A stretch of DNA of 64,000 bases from JARRPM01 sp963792815 (GTDB lineage Bacteria; Pseudomonadota; Gammaproteobacteria; Pseudomonadales; Halieaceae): contig CAWBXR010000001.1 in NCBI GenBank assembly GCA_963792815.1, positions 469,285 to 533,284 of the forward strand. Direction: 5' to 3'. A program made the translations under genes and the position numbers. The notes below the pieces were generated by a model that worked only from the letters and a program-made list of their open reading frames with translations, searched no databases and was not told the origin of the DNA. This document shows, piece by piece, positions 17,700 to 26,897 of the stretch. The stretch's first letter is position 1. The number at the start of each line of letters is the position of its first letter.

Positions 17700-18766
17700 T
17701 GGACCTTTTGCTGAAACCTGTAAAGTTTGTGCTGCCGCTGCTGCTCGTGTCGTTTTGCAGCGGCTGTGGTTACCTGTTTGGTGATGAGGGCATGTTCCGG
17801 GATAAATCCCAGGACTACAAGAAATCCAGGGAGGTCCCGTCCCTGCAGGTGCCCGATAGCAAGGACAGCGGGTCGCTGGGGGAGATGTACCCGGTTCCTC
17901 CTATTACTGACAACCTGCTGCTGGCGGGGGAGTTCGAAGTCCCCAGGCCGTCACCGCTGGTTGCCGGCGCCCAGGACGAGCAGGTGAAAATCCAGACCCT
18001 GGGCGAGGAGAGCTGGGCCCTGATCAATGCCGCGCCGGGGCAGGTGTGGCCCCAGGTGCGGGCATTTTTGTCGGCTTCCCAGATACCGGTAGCCCGGGTC
18101 GATGCCAGCGCGGGTATTATCGACAGCGCCTGGGTGAATCTCGAGGGTGAGTCCATGGCCAGCCGGTTCCGCTTTCGCATCGACCAGGGTGTGCAGCGAG
18201 GCACCAGCGAAATGCACGTGTTGCAGATGAGCCAGGCCGGCGATGTCGACAGCTGGCCGGCCACTTCGGACAAACCGGCGCAAGAGAACGAGATGTTGCG
18301 CTCGCTGGCCCAGTACATCGCCAACAGCGCCGATTCGACCCCGGTATCGATGATGGCGGACCAGGCGATCAGTGCCGTGGGCAAGATATCGATACAGGAA
18401 GGCCCGGAGCAGGATATTTATATTCTCCTGAGCCTGCCCTACGACCGGGCATGGGCTTCGGTGGGGCGCGCGATCGAAGAGTCGAATTTCGAGATTACCG
18501 ATCGGGACCGCAGTGCCGGTAAATACTACGTCCGTTTCCTCGGGACCAATAGCGAGGAAGAGGAAGGCTGGTTTGACTGGATGCTCAGCGGCGACGACGA
18601 TCCGCTGGTCGGCCAGGCGTTCGTGGTGTCGGTTGATTCCCTGGATGAGAAGGACGTGGCAATCAGGGTTGACCAGCAGGCAGCAGTGGACGGGGCGGAG
18701 CTGCCCGCAATGGAGAAAAGGGATGAACAGGCCCTGCTCACACTGATCAAGGGCAATATCGACTAG
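17699..18766 (+). CDS. bamC: Outer-membrane assembly lipoprotein BamC
   Basis: A 355-residue lipoprotein of the BAM complex that inserts beta-barrel proteins. The signal is MDLLLKPVKFVLPLLLVSFCSGC with lipidated Cys in SGC. The conserved N-terminal segment that wraps BamD is visible (DKSQDYKKSREVPSLQVP; YPVPPI), and the two helix-grip domains follow (about 105-215 and 235-350). Immediately follows dapA, the conserved location (the old name of bamC is dapX). The start was set at the ATG that overlaps the dapA stop. Confidence 0.92.
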   Translation: MDLLLKPVKFVLPLLLVSFCSGCGYLFGDEGMFRDKSQDYKKSREVPSLQVPDSKDSGSLGEMYPVPPITDNLLLAGEFEVPRPSPLVAGAQDEQVKIQTLGEESWALINAAPGQVWPQVRAFLSASQIPVARVDASAGIIDSAWVNLEGESMASRFRFRIDQGVQRGTSEMHVLQMSQAGDVDSWPATSDKPAQENEMLRSLAQYIANSADSTPVSMMADQAISAVGKISIQEGPEQDIYILLSLPYDRAWASVGRAIEESNFEITDRDRSAGKYYVRFLGTNSEEEEGWFDWMLSGDDDPLVGQAFVVSVDSLDEKDVAIRVDQQAAVDGAELPAMEKRDEQALLTLIKGNID

Positions 18767-18807
18767 TGTCCTGTCCGATGACGCGAACCAGCTGGACAGG
18801 GCGCTAG

Positions 18808-19581
18808 ATGAAGTTTGCCTCACTGGGCTCGGGGAGCAAGGGCAATGCCACCCTGGTCCGGGCGGGTGACACCCTGCTGATGGTCGATTGCGGGTTTTCC
18901 CTGCGTGAAACCACGCGCCGGCTGGAACGGCTGGCTGTGCAGCCCGGCCAGCTGGACGCCATTCTGGTCACCCATGAACATTCCGATCACAGCGCCGGGG
19001 TGGCGGCCCTGTCCCGCAAGTTCGGTATCCCCGTCTACCTTAGCCACGGCACCGCCGGCACCGGCCGGTGCGATGGCAGTCACAGCCTGCACTGCTTCAA
19101 CGGCGAGGACGCATTCAGTGTCGGCGCTGTGGAGGTCCGGGCGGTGACAGTACCCCACGATGCGGCGGAGCCCTGCCAGTTCCGGCTGTCCTGGGAGGAC
19201 CAGACCCTGGGCATACTGACTGACCTGGGCAGTGTTACTCCCCACGTGCTGGAAAGCTTTCGCGCCTGTCACAGCCTGTTGCTGGAGTTCAACCACGATC
19301 TCGCCATGTTGCACGCCGGCAGTTATCCCCCGTCACTGAAGCGACGGGTCGGCGGTGACTGGGGGCATCTCAACAACGAACAGGCGGCACAATTGCTGCA
19401 CCAGCTGGGCGGCGCCAGGGCCGGTCACCTGGTAGTGGCGCATATAAGTGAGAATAACAACAGCCGGGAGAAAGCCGAGCGGGCCCTGCTGTCGGTGCTC
19501 GACACCCTCGACGGCGTGGTCTGGGCGGAGCAGGCCCATGGCTTTGACTGGCTGGCGGTGGTCCAGGGCGTCCCGGCCTAG
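18808..19581 (+). CDS. Metallo-beta-lactamase-fold hydrolase (WalJ/YycJ-like)
   Basis: A 257-residue MBL-fold protein with MKFASLGSGSKGNATLVRAG at the N-terminus and the metal motif THEHSDHSAG (HxHxDH). VPHDAAEPCQF and the C-terminal HLVVAHISENNN supply further ligands. Relatives follow dapA-bamC in many gammaproteobacteria, where purC usually comes next; purC is absent here and the next gene converges instead. The stop TAG overlaps the stop of the acyltransferase gene (CTAG). The family is tied to DNA or cell-wall processes, but the substrate is unknown. Confidence 0.85.
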   Translation: MKFASLGSGSKGNATLVRAGDTLLMVDCGFSLRETTRRLERLAVQPGQLDAILVTHEHSDHSAGVAALSRKFGIPVYLSHGTAGTGRCDGSHSLHCFNGEDAFSVGAVEVRAVTVPHDAAEPCQFRLSWEDQTLGILTDLGSVTPHVLESFRACHSLLLEFNHDLAMLHAGSYPPSLKRRVGGDWGHLNNEQAAQLLHQLGGARAGHLVVAHISENNNSREKAERALLSVLDTLDGVVWAEQAHGFDWLAVVQGVPA

Positions 19582-20444
19582 TTGTCGGCGCTGTTCTCCC
19601 CACCCGGGGCACTGCGCTTCCAGCGACGATTGCTCCACAACCAGCTTTCGGGTTCCGCGCGAATTGCCTGTTCTGCCAGGCGCACATACTCTTCGACTAT
19701 CCGGTGGTCAGCGCCGTCATAGGGGGGGCGCGCCACTTCACTGAACTCCACCTCGTAATGCCCCCGGGAGCGCCGCCGGCAGGCTGCGAACAGGACCGGA
19801 TAGCCGGCCATTTTCGCGATCGCCTCGCCCCCCTCGTAGAACGCGGCCTGGCGGTTCATGAACCGGGTCCAGTAGCTTCGCTCGCTGGCTACCGGCGCCT
19901 GGTCCGCGACCAGAACGAACAGCCGGAACTCGCGCCGGCGCCGCAGGATATCCCGGGCGGCAGAGGCCATTGGGATGGGCCGCGAACCGAACTGGCTGCG
20001 GATTTCCAGAATCAGCTTATCCAGAGCTCTGTTGTGCAGCGGTTTGTACACGGGGTCGATGGGAATATCGAGGTGGAGCTTGACGCCGTGCAGCATCCAC
20101 TCCCAGTTGCCCTGGTGGATGGCCAGCATGACTACCGAGTCCCGGAAGTCATTGGAATACTCGCGCAGCAGCTGGGGGTTAACCACGGTCACCCGGCGGC
20201 GGATCTCGTCGGCGCTCATGCGACGGGTCCTGAGGATTTCAAAGGCCACCTGTACCAGTTGCCGGTAGAATTTTTTTGCAAGCCCTGTGATTTCCCCGGC
20301 GCTTTTTTCTGGAAAGGCCCTCGATAGGTTTTGCAGCACCACCTCTTTGCGATAGCCTGCGCCATAATAGAGCAACAGGTAACCGGGCCACGCAAGCAGG
20401 TATAGCAGCGGTAGCGGCAGCCGGCTCAGGAGGCGATAAAACAT
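19578..20444 (-). CDS. LpxL/HtrB-family lipid A acyltransferase
   Basis: A 288-residue lysophospholipid-type acyltransferase that adds a secondary acyl chain to lipid A at the inner membrane. An N-terminal membrane anchor (LPLPLLYLLAWPGYLLLYYGAGYR) is followed by the catalytic HX4E (AIHQGNWEWML) and by conserved DPVYKPLHNRALDKL, RRREFRLFVLVADQAP, and a Tyr/Phe-rich block near the Mg/acyl site. It converges with the MBL gene, sharing stop bases. Whether it acts as LpxL or LpxM cannot be told. Confidence 0.87.
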   Translation of the reverse strand: MFYRLLSRLPLPLLYLLAWPGYLLLYYGAGYRKEVVLQNLSRAFPEKSAGEITGLAKKFYRQLVQVAFEILRTRRMSADEIRRRVTVVNPQLLREYSNDFRDSVVMLAIHQGNWEWMLHGVKLHLDIPIDPVYKPLHNRALDKLILEIRSQFGSRPIPMASAARDILRRRREFRLFVLVADQAPVASERSYWTRFMNRQAAFYEGGEAIAKMAGYPVLFAACRRRSRGHYEVEFSEVARPPYDGADHRIVEEYVRLAEQAIRAEPESWLWSNRRWKRSAPGGENSADN

Positions 20445-20495
20445 GGGCCTTCGCGGGACGCCCCCGGGTTCAGTGCTTGCCCGGCTAGCGGCATG

Positions 20496-20996
20496 CTACC
20501 GGCAGTGCTTCGGCAGGTTCACCTCGCTGACCCGCAGCAGGCTGCCCGTTTGCGGACAGATAAGTCCCGGGTTACTGGACAGGTCAAGGCGGTGCAGGGC
20601 GGGCAGCTGGTAGAGGGCTACCGCGTCAATGATCTGGTTGTTGTCCAGGTAAACCACCTGCAGCACGCTCATGGCAGACAGTTCGTTGATATTCACGATG
20701 TTGTTGGATGACAGGGTCAATTGCTCCAGTTCCGTGAAGGTGGAAAGGCCCGCCAGGGATTCGATGCCCGCCTCGGTGCAGCTGAGGCTGGAGACATCGC
20801 TGGCATCGGAGGCCTTGGCGTCGTTGATGGCCTCGCGGATACACTCGCGCAGGGCCTGGTCAGGCACGTCATAATCCGTGAACAGCGGATCGGGTGTATA
20901 GACAACCCTCTCATTGACGGTGAAGTCGTAGCTGCCGCAGGCGGCGACCAGCGCGAGTGACAAACAGATCATGCAGGAGCGCAGGCGGTGATTCAT
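20496..20996 (-). CDS. Small leucine-rich-repeat lipoprotein
   Basis: A 166-residue lipoprotein. MNHRLRSCMICLSLALVAACGS is a type II signal with lipidated Cys. Residues about 40-75 form a capping region (DQALRECIREAIND...SLSCTEAGIESLAGL), followed by about four LRR units (FTELEQLTLSSNNIVNINEL; MSVLQVVYLDNNQIIDAVAL; LPALHRLDLSSNPGLICPQT). The same layout occurs in the larger LRR lipoprotein at 56.7 kb. The start at 20996 puts the lipobox at the right distance. Likely a surface or periplasmic binding protein; the ligand is unknown. Confidence 0.75.
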   Translation of the reverse strand: MNHRLRSCMICLSLALVAACGSYDFTVNERVVYTPDPLFTDYDVPDQALRECIREAINDAKASDASDVSSLSCTEAGIESLAGLSTFTELEQLTLSSNNIVNINELSAMSVLQVVYLDNNQIIDAVALYQLPALHRLDLSSNPGLICPQTGSLLRVSEVNLPKHCR

Positions 20997-21110
20997 GGCG
21001 GGCAGGTTTCCTCGGCGGTGGGGCAGTGCTCGCCCGTGCGATGCGGACACTGTAGCCCCCCGGTGGGAGGCCACCTATAATGCTATCTTGTCAGGCGGAT
21101 AAAAACGAGT

Positions 21111-22451
21111 ATGGAAATGGCTGAATCCACCATCACCGGCGTACCATCGGGCGATCGCGAGTCAACAGACGCTATCAGCATCGTGCAGCGTGGCAATCTC
21201 AAGACCCTGGAGCAGACCCTGCGCCGCCAGTGGCGACTGGGACAGAATATCGTGTTGTGCTGGAGCGCCGACGAGCGCGGCCTGCTGGTGATTTTCGTGC
21301 CCCACTATTTTCTCGGAAACTATTGCGCCGGGGCGGAAGCTGCGACCATCCAGGGCGAGGACAACGAGGCCTTTGTCAGGAAGTTGATTTCCGGCCGGCG
21401 GCGCAAGACCCGCGAGCAGCTGTTCAAGATCAGTGAGCGCCTGGATATCTCCCCCACTTTTATCAAGCTGAACACGGCCCTCACCGAGGAAAAAAATGTC
21501 CTGGAAGCGGTTGAGCAGCTGATAAAACGCTATGGGCTGAGCTATGTGGAGAGCCGTGCGGTGCTGCTGTTCGATATCGTAGAGTTTTCGCTGCATACAC
21601 CGTTCGAACAGGCTAGCCAGCTGAACAGCCTCTCCTATTCCCTCAATTCCGCCTACAACAAGCTGTTGGCGCAGGGGATCGAGATCAATTTTGCCCGCAC
21701 CACCACGGGTGACGGCTACTACATCTGGAACAGGGACCTGGGCCCCGCCGCCAACCAGGACCTGTTTTATTTCATGTTGCTGGTGGCGGCGGACAACGCG
21801 GCCGCCAGGGCGGCTTCCAGGGGCAGCACTGTTCCGGTCATCCGCACCGCCTACCACATCGGCGGCCACTATGAGTTGTACCAGGCCGAGGGGGTGAACC
21901 CCACCGTATTCAGCTACATAGTGGGCGATGTCACAATCGAGCTGGCCCGCATGCTCGACCACGCCCGGCCGCACCAGATACTGGTTGGCGATTTTCACTG
22001 TGAGAGCCCGAACTGGAAACCGGTTACCGAGATTCAGCCCGCCGGCAAAGCGGCGCCGATGATCTCCTCACCTGCATTTGTCAGCACCTGTAACCGGGGG
22101 CTGCCCGCCCTGCAGGGCATCCTGCTTTCCAGCAAGGAGATCAAGTCCTTCGCCTGCCATCTCACCGAGAGCAGGGACCAGGCCGAGAAAACCGGGCCCA
22201 GGCGCTTTCGTATCGTCGATAAACACGGCCTGTCACGCCACGCCTACAACCTGCAGATCGCCATCGATCTGGACGGCCAGCAGATGTCGCTGGGACTCGA
22301 CGGCAGCCAGTTGCCCCAGCGCAGTAACCGGGAGCCGGTGGTCGATGCGCCGCCACCCCGGCCCGGTGTGGCGCCTACCACCGAAGAGCTGTTCGATGAC
22401 CTGGCGGGCCTGTTGAAAAAGCGCAACAACAAAGCGATGACAGAGGATTGA
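21111..22451 (+). CDS. Class III nucleotide cyclase-like protein
   Basis: A 446-residue soluble protein. Residues about 30-130 form an N-terminal region of unknown type (LEQTLRRQWRLGQNIVLCWSADERG). The centre has the class III cyclase fold marks RAVLLFDIVEFSL (first metal-binding strand, one Asp present) and FARTTTGDGYYIWNR (GDG turn), then NPTVFSYIVGDVTIELARML (a dimer/active-site helix). The second metal Asp, and the usual Lys/Asp purine-selecting pair, were not identified, so it may be catalytically altered. The C-terminal 60 residues are Pro-rich and probably disordered. No membrane segment is seen. It precedes rsmJ by 7 nt. Confidence 0.6.
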   Translation: MEMAESTITGVPSGDRESTDAISIVQRGNLKTLEQTLRRQWRLGQNIVLCWSADERGLLVIFVPHYFLGNYCAGAEAATIQGEDNEAFVRKLISGRRRKTREQLFKISERLDISPTFIKLNTALTEEKNVLEAVEQLIKRYGLSYVESRAVLLFDIVEFSLHTPFEQASQLNSLSYSLNSAYNKLLAQGIEINFARTTTGDGYYIWNRDLGPAANQDLFYFMLLVAADNAAARAASRGSTVPVIRTAYHIGGHYELYQAEGVNPTVFSYIVGDVTIELARMLDHARPHQILVGDFHCESPNWKPVTEIQPAGKAAPMISSPAFVSTCNRGLPALQGILLSSKEIKSFACHLTESRDQAEKTGPRRFRIVDKHGLSRHAYNLQIAIDLDGQQMSLGLDGSQLPQRSNREPVVDAPPPRPGVAPTTEELFDDLAGLLKKRNNKAMTED

Positions 22452-22458
22452 CCCTGGC

Positions 22459-23331
22459 ATGACACCGGCCCACCGCCCGGGGGCCTCCCTGGCGCTGCTG
22501 CCGGCCTGCATCGATGACGCCCCGCTGGCGGCCGCCCTGGCCAGCCAGCTCGACCTGCCCCTCGCCGCCATTGGTACCGATCCCGGCGCCTGCGGCAATT
22601 ATGACCTGTTGTTGCTGGTTTCGGCCGCGGGCCTGGCGTTGCAATTGACCCGGCGGGGCCTGGGCGGGGCGGCTGGCGCAGGCGGGGGCAAAACCAGGCG
22701 CCGGTCCGCCGGCCAGGCGCTGCCCGGACCGGTGCGGGTGGATTTTGGCAGTGATGACATGCGCCATCGCCGGCGCTCCGGCCACAATGAACTGCTGGGC
22801 AGGGCAGTGGGCGTGTCCGCGACCCGCAGGCCGTATGTCGTCGATGCCACCGCGGGCCTTGGCAGGGACAGTTTCGTACTGGCGGATATGGGTTGCACCG
22901 TTACCCTGTGTGAGCGCGAGCCGGTCATTGCCGCCATGCTTGCGCGGGGCATACTGGCAGCCCGGGCCAGCGCTGACGACTGGCTCCTGCGGGCGGCCAG
23001 GGGCATGAGCCTGGTAGCGACGGATGCCCGGGAACTGGGGCCGCAGCAGCTGGCTTGCATTGACGTTATCTACCTCGACCCGATGTTCCCGCCCCGGGAC
23101 AAGAGCGCGGCGGTAAAAAAGGAAATGGCCCTGTTCCATATATTGCTGGGCAGCGGCAGTACTGACCAGGATGCGGACGCCCTCCTGTTATGGGCAATCG
23201 AACAGGACGTTGCCCGGGTGGTGGCCAAGCGCCCCCCCAGGGCGCCCTTCCTGGCAGGGCGAAAGCCCTCTCACAGCGTCGGCGGCAAGGCCGTGCGCTT
23301 CGATGTCTATGTGCGGCGGGCCCTGGCCTGA
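22459..23331 (+). CDS. rsmJ: 16S rRNA (guanine1516-N2)-methyltransferase
   Basis: A 290-residue RsmJ/YhiQ protein. The SAM site is VVDATAGLGRDSFVLADMGCTVTLCERE, the catalytic region is VIYLDPMFPPRDKSAAVKKEM (a DPMFP motif), and the C-terminus has the conserved RPPRAPFLAGRKPSHSVGGKAVRFDVY. It methylates G1516 in the small-subunit rRNA. The length is slightly above E. coli RsmJ (250) because of a Gly/Arg-rich insert at about residues 68-90. Confidence 0.92.
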   Translation: MTPAHRPGASLALLPACIDDAPLAAALASQLDLPLAAIGTDPGACGNYDLLLLVSAAGLALQLTRRGLGGAAGAGGGKTRRRSAGQALPGPVRVDFGSDDMRHRRRSGHNELLGRAVGVSATRRPYVVDATAGLGRDSFVLADMGCTVTLCEREPVIAAMLARGILAARASADDWLLRAARGMSLVATDARELGPQQLACIDVIYLDPMFPPRDKSAAVKKEMALFHILLGSGSTDQDADALLLWAIEQDVARVVAKRPPRAPFLAGRKPSHSVGGKAVRFDVYVRRALA

Positions 23332-23430
23332 CCGCCACACTTTGCGTAAAGCAGGAGCCCCGGGGACAGCAGCTGGCGGCCGAGGCTATCATTGCCAGCC
23401 AATGGCGGGTTCACCACAGGGAGATAGGAC

Positions 23431-24183
23431 ATGACAGGACACAAGACCACGGCACTCGTTACCGGTGCATCCGCCGGTCTGGGAGCGGAATTCTGCCGCC
23501 AGCTGGCCGATCACTGCGACGTTATTATCGCGGTGGCTCGCCGCGGCGAGCGCCTGGCGCAGCTGGCCGAAGAGCTGGCGGGGCGTGCCCAAGTGCACCC
23601 TGTCGAGGCCGACCTGGGCACCGTGGAAGGTGTGGCCCGCGCCATGGAGGCATTGCGCCAGAAGGGGCCGGTGGACTACCTGGTAAACAATGCCGGTTTC
23701 GGCACCTTTGGCTTTTTTCCTGACCTGGGTATCGAGGGCCAGCGCGATATGGTGAGCCTGCACATAGACGCCAGTATCACCCTGTGCCGGGCCGCCATCC
23801 CGTTTATGCGAGAGCGCGGGCGCGGTCATATCATCAACGTCTCTTCCCTGGGCGCATTCCTGCCCAGCCCGGGTATCGCTGTTTACGGCGCCAGCAAGGC
23901 GTTCCTCAATTTCTTCTCGCTGGCCCTGCAGGGGGAACTGGACGGCACCGGGGTAGAGGTGCAGGCGCTGTGCCCCGGCTACACCCACACCGAGTTCCAC
24001 CAGGACCTCGAGAGTCACGGCTTCAGTAAGGACCAGGTGCCACAGCAGATGTGGATGGATGCTGCCGAGGTAGTCGCAACCAGCCTGGCGGCCCTGGGCA
24101 GTGGCAGGGTGCTGGTGGTGCCGGGGGAGGGGAACCTGGAGTTGGCCCGGGCCGGCTGTCGGCAGCTGCTGGATGCCCTGTAG
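23431..24183 (+). CDS. Short-chain dehydrogenase/reductase (DltE/YqjQ-like)
   Basis: A 250-residue classical SDR. Marks are VTGASAGLGAEFCRQL (cofactor), VNNAGFGTFG, the catalytic Ser in HIINVSSLGAFLPSPG, and VYGASKAFLNFF (Tyr/Lys). C-terminal CPGYTHTEFHQ follows the usual pattern. GGAG lies just upstream of the ATG. A perfect 8-bp inverted repeat (24178-24185 with 24210-24217) spans the gap to the convergent dapE gene. The substrate is unknown. Confidence 0.88.
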   Translation: MTGHKTTALVTGASAGLGAEFCRQLADHCDVIIAVARRGERLAQLAEELAGRAQVHPVEADLGTVEGVARAMEALRQKGPVDYLVNNAGFGTFGFFPDLGIEGQRDMVSLHIDASITLCRAAIPFMRERGRGHIINVSSLGAFLPSPGIAVYGASKAFLNFFSLALQGELDGTGVEVQALCPGYTHTEFHQDLESHGFSKDQVPQQMWMDAAEVVATSLAALGSGRVLVVPGEGNLELARAGCRQLLDAL

Positions 24184-24217
24184 TGGCTTGGCGGTCTCCC
24201 CGCGCTCCGCACTACAG
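24178..24217. terminator. Hairpin between convergent SDR and dapE genes
   Basis: CTGTAGTG and CACTACAG form a perfect 8-bp stem around a GC-rich loop, spanning both stop codons. There is no clear U-tract, so it may be a bidirectional hairpin rather than an intrinsic terminator. Confidence 0.35.
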
Positions 24218-25339
24218 TAGCAGCCGCTCCAGGATGCCGCGGTAGATAGATGCCAGTCTCGGCAGGTCGTCCACCAGCACTTCCTCGTTGAGCTTGTGGA
24301 TGGTGGCGTTCACCGGCCCGACTTCCACCAGCTGGGCCCCGGTCGGGGCTATGAAGCGGCCGTCGGATGTGCCGCCGGCGGTGGACAACTCCGGCGTCAG
24401 CCCGGTTACCTCTTCGATACTGGCCACGGTAGCGTCCACCAGCGCTCCGCTGGCGGTCAGGAAGGGCTGGCCGCTCAGGGACCAGCGCAGCTCGTAATCC
24501 AGGGAGTGGGCATCCAGGATGGCCTCCGTGCGCTGGCGCAGGTCGGCCTCGGTCAGCTCGGTGGAAAAACGGAAGTTGAACTGGACCTGGAGTGTGCCCG
24601 GGATCACGTTGGTCGCCCCGGTGCCGCCGTTGATGTTGGACATCTGCATCGAGGTGGGCGGGAAGAACTCGTTGCCCTGGTCCCAGACCTCGGCAGCCAG
24701 TGCCTGCAGGGCGGGCAGGGCGCGATGAATCGGGTTGTCGGCCAGGTGGGGGTAGGCGATATGCCCCTGGATGCCGCGCACCGTCAGCACAGCGCCCAGG
24801 GAGCCGCGGCGGCCGTTCTTGATCACGTCCCCGAGGGCGGTGGTGCTGGAGGGTTCGCCCACCAGGCACCAGTCGATAGCCTTGCCCTGTTCCTGCAGGT
24901 GCTGCATGACCCGGACAGTGCCGTTGACCGCAACGCCCTCCTCATCGGAGGTAATGAGGAAACCTATGCGGCCCTGGTGGTCGGGGTGTGCTGCGACAAA
25001 CTCCTCACAGGCCACCACCATGGCGGCAAGGCTGCCTTTCATGTCGGCGGCCCCGCGACCGCAAAGTATGCCGTCGGTCACGGTGGGCTCGAATGGGGGG
25101 CTGCGCCACTGCTCCAGGGGTCCGGTGGGGACCACGTCGGTGTGGCCTGCGAATACCAGGATGGGGCCGGCGTCGCCGCGCTCCGCCCAGAAATTGTCGA
25201 CATCCCCGAAGCGCAGCGCTGTGCAGTCGAAACCGATCGCACTAAGCCGGTCCATCATCAGTTGCTGGCAGCCGGCATCCTCGGGGGTGACTGAGGGGCG
25301 GCTGATCAGTTCGCAGCTAAGAGCCAGTGTTTTTTCCAT
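24212..25339 (-). CDS. dapE: Succinyl-diaminopimelate desuccinylase
   Basis: A 375-residue M20 zinc peptidase-family enzyme that removes succinate from N-succinyl-LL-DAP. Metal and catalytic motifs are FAGHTDVVPTGP (His/Asp), CGRGAADMKGSLAAM, and FLITSDEEGVAVNGT (catalytic Glu). The dimerisation insert carries TSMQMSNINGGTGATNVIPG. The start at 25339 gives the conserved MEKTLALSCELISRPSVTPEDAGC; the longer open frame upstream is not conserved-looking. It is co-oriented with and 23 nt after dapD. Confidence 0.95.
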   Translation of the reverse strand: MEKTLALSCELISRPSVTPEDAGCQQLMMDRLSAIGFDCTALRFGDVDNFWAERGDAGPILVFAGHTDVVPTGPLEQWRSPPFEPTVTDGILCGRGAADMKGSLAAMVVACEEFVAAHPDHQGRIGFLITSDEEGVAVNGTVRVMQHLQEQGKAIDWCLVGEPSSTTALGDVIKNGRRGSLGAVLTVRGIQGHIAYPHLADNPIHRALPALQALAAEVWDQGNEFFPPTSMQMSNINGGTGATNVIPGTLQVQFNFRFSTELTEADLRQRTEAILDAHSLDYELRWSLSGQPFLTASGALVDATVASIEEVTGLTPELSTAGGTSDGRFIAPTGAQLVEVGPVNATIHKLNEEVLVDDLPRLASIYRGILERLLL

Positions 25340-25362
25340 GACTAAGTTTCCCGCCGGCCCGC

Positions 25363-26382
25363 TCAGTTGTGGGCGTGCAGTTCCTGGTTGAGTTCGACCG
25401 CCGTGCGGTTGGTCAGGCATTCGACGGCACCGGTTGTTGAGTTGCGCCGAAACAGCAGGTCGGACTTGCCGGCCAGATCCCTGGCCTTGACGGTTTCCAC
25501 CGGCATACCCTCGGCGTCCAGCATGGTCAGCTTGGTGCCGGCGGTGATGAACAGGCCGGCCTCGATGGTACAGCGGTCCCCCAGAGGGATGCCGAGTCCG
25601 CCATTGGCGCCGATCAGGCACTCCTTGCCGACCGAAATGACGATGTTGCCACCGCCGGAGAGCGTGCCTATGGTCGAGCAGCCGCCACCCAGGTCGGAGC
25701 CCGCGCCAACGAAGACCCCGGCCGATATACGCCCCTCGATCATGCCAGGCCCCTCGGTGCCGGCGTTAAAATTCACAAAGCCCTCGTGCATGATGGTAGT
25801 ACCCTCACCCAGGTAGGCCCCCAGCCGGACCCGGGCGGTGTGGGCGATGCGCACACCCGCCGGCACTACGTAGTTGGTCATCTTGGGGAACTTGTCGACA
25901 CAGCTGACTTCCAGAACCTCGCCTCGCAGGCGCGCGTCCAGCTGGCGCTGGGGCAGTTCCGCGATATCGATGGCCCCCTCGCTGGTCCAGGCCACATTGG
26001 GCAGCACCCCGAACAGCCCCTGCAGGTTGGTGCCGTGGGGCTTGACCAGGCGGTGGGACAGCAGGTGGAGTTTCAGGTAGCCCTCGGGTACGTTGGCCGG
26101 CGGCGCATCTTCTGTCAGCAGTACCGCGACGGCGGGCCGCCCGCAGGCAATCAACTGTCCCGCCAGCTCTGCTTCCCCGGCAGCCCCTGCCGCGGCCAGG
26201 GCTGATTGCAGGGCCTGCAACCCGGACTTGTCCAGCGCCGCAGCGGAGTCAAAGCCCGCGACCGCCGCCAGCAGGGATGCCGGTGGAGCCAGCAGTGGCC
26301 GGGGGAAAAACACTTCCAGCCAATCTCCCTTGCTGTTGCGGGTGCCCACGCCGAGGCCAAAAGCGAATGCCTTGTCTGTCAT
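25363..26382 (-). CDS. dapD: Tetrahydrodipicolinate N-succinyltransferase, long (Pseudomonas) type
   Basis: A 339-residue succinyl-CoA-dependent transferase, of the longer class (about 340 residues) found in pseudomonads and relatives rather than the 274-residue E. coli form. The C-terminal half is a left-handed beta helix of hexapeptides (VRLGAYLGEGTTIMHEGFVN; GRISAGVFVGAGSDLGGGCS; GECLIGANGGLGIPLGDRC as KECLIGANGGLGIPLG). It sits between dapE and the Spx-like gene in one transcription unit. Confidence 0.94.
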   Translation of the reverse strand: MTDKAFAFGLGVGTRNSKGDWLEVFFPRPLLAPPASLLAAVAGFDSAAALDKSGLQALQSALAAAGAAGEAELAGQLIACGRPAVAVLLTEDAPPANVPEGYLKLHLLSHRLVKPHGTNLQGLFGVLPNVAWTSEGAIDIAELPQRQLDARLRGEVLEVSCVDKFPKMTNYVVPAGVRIAHTARVRLGAYLGEGTTIMHEGFVNFNAGTEGPGMIEGRISAGVFVGAGSDLGGGCSTIGTLSGGGNIVISVGKECLIGANGGLGIPLGDRCTIEAGLFITAGTKLTMLDAEGMPVETVKARDLAGKSDLLFRRNSTTGAVECLTNRTAVELNQELHAHN

Positions 26383-26398
26383 GCTTGATCCTTGTTGA

Positions 26399-26755
26399 TC
26401 AGAGAGTGTGTTTACTGAAAATTGTCTGGTAGCTCGATGCGGTAAAGCCCGTTAAGCGCTCGTGGCCGGTATCCAGCAGCGGCCTCTTGATCAGGGTTGG
26501 TTGCGCCAAGATCGCGGCCAGCGCCGAGCTGTTGTCCATGCCCTCACGGGTCGCTGGATCCAGGGCTTTCCAACTGGTGCTGCGCCGGTTTACCAGGCTC
26601 TCCCAGCCCAGTTCCGCCAGCCACCCCGCAACCGTCTCCGGCTCCAGCCCGTCCGCGCGAAAATCGTGGAACCGGTATTCGATGCCGTGCAGGTCCAGCC
26701 ACTTGCGGGCCTTCTTCACGGTGTCGCAGTTCTTGATGCCGTAGAGAGTGATCAA
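26399..26755 (-). CDS. yffB: ArsC/Spx-family protein (YffB-like)
   Basis: A 118-residue thioredoxin-fold protein of the ArsC/YffB family: LYGIKNCDTVKKARKWLDLHGIEYRFHDFRADG, with one Cys in KNC, then INRRS-like VNRRSTSWKAL and LIKRPLLDTG. The start is probably TTG at 26755, which gives the usual ITLYGIKNC N-terminus; an in-frame ATG 13 codons upstream (26794) adds a segment that family members lack. YffB genes commonly sit beside dapE/dapD in this group. Function is poorly known; a glutathione-linked reductase has been suggested for the family. Confidence 0.84.
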   Translation of the reverse strand: MITLYGIKNCDTVKKARKWLDLHGIEYRFHDFRADGLEPETVAGWLAELGWESLVNRRSTSWKALDPATREGMDNSSALAAILAQPTLIKRPLLDTGHERLTGFTASSYQTIFSKHTL

Positions 26756-26897
26756 ACCGCTGAGCCGCCCAGTTGCGAAAAGGCCCGCAAGCATAGCAAA
26801 GACAGGGCGTTAGATATAGCGCGGCAGTACCGGTAGAATGGCCTGGGCGCTGCGTTGCAAGGGCCCGACCAACGACAATAACAAGAGGTGATTGCTG

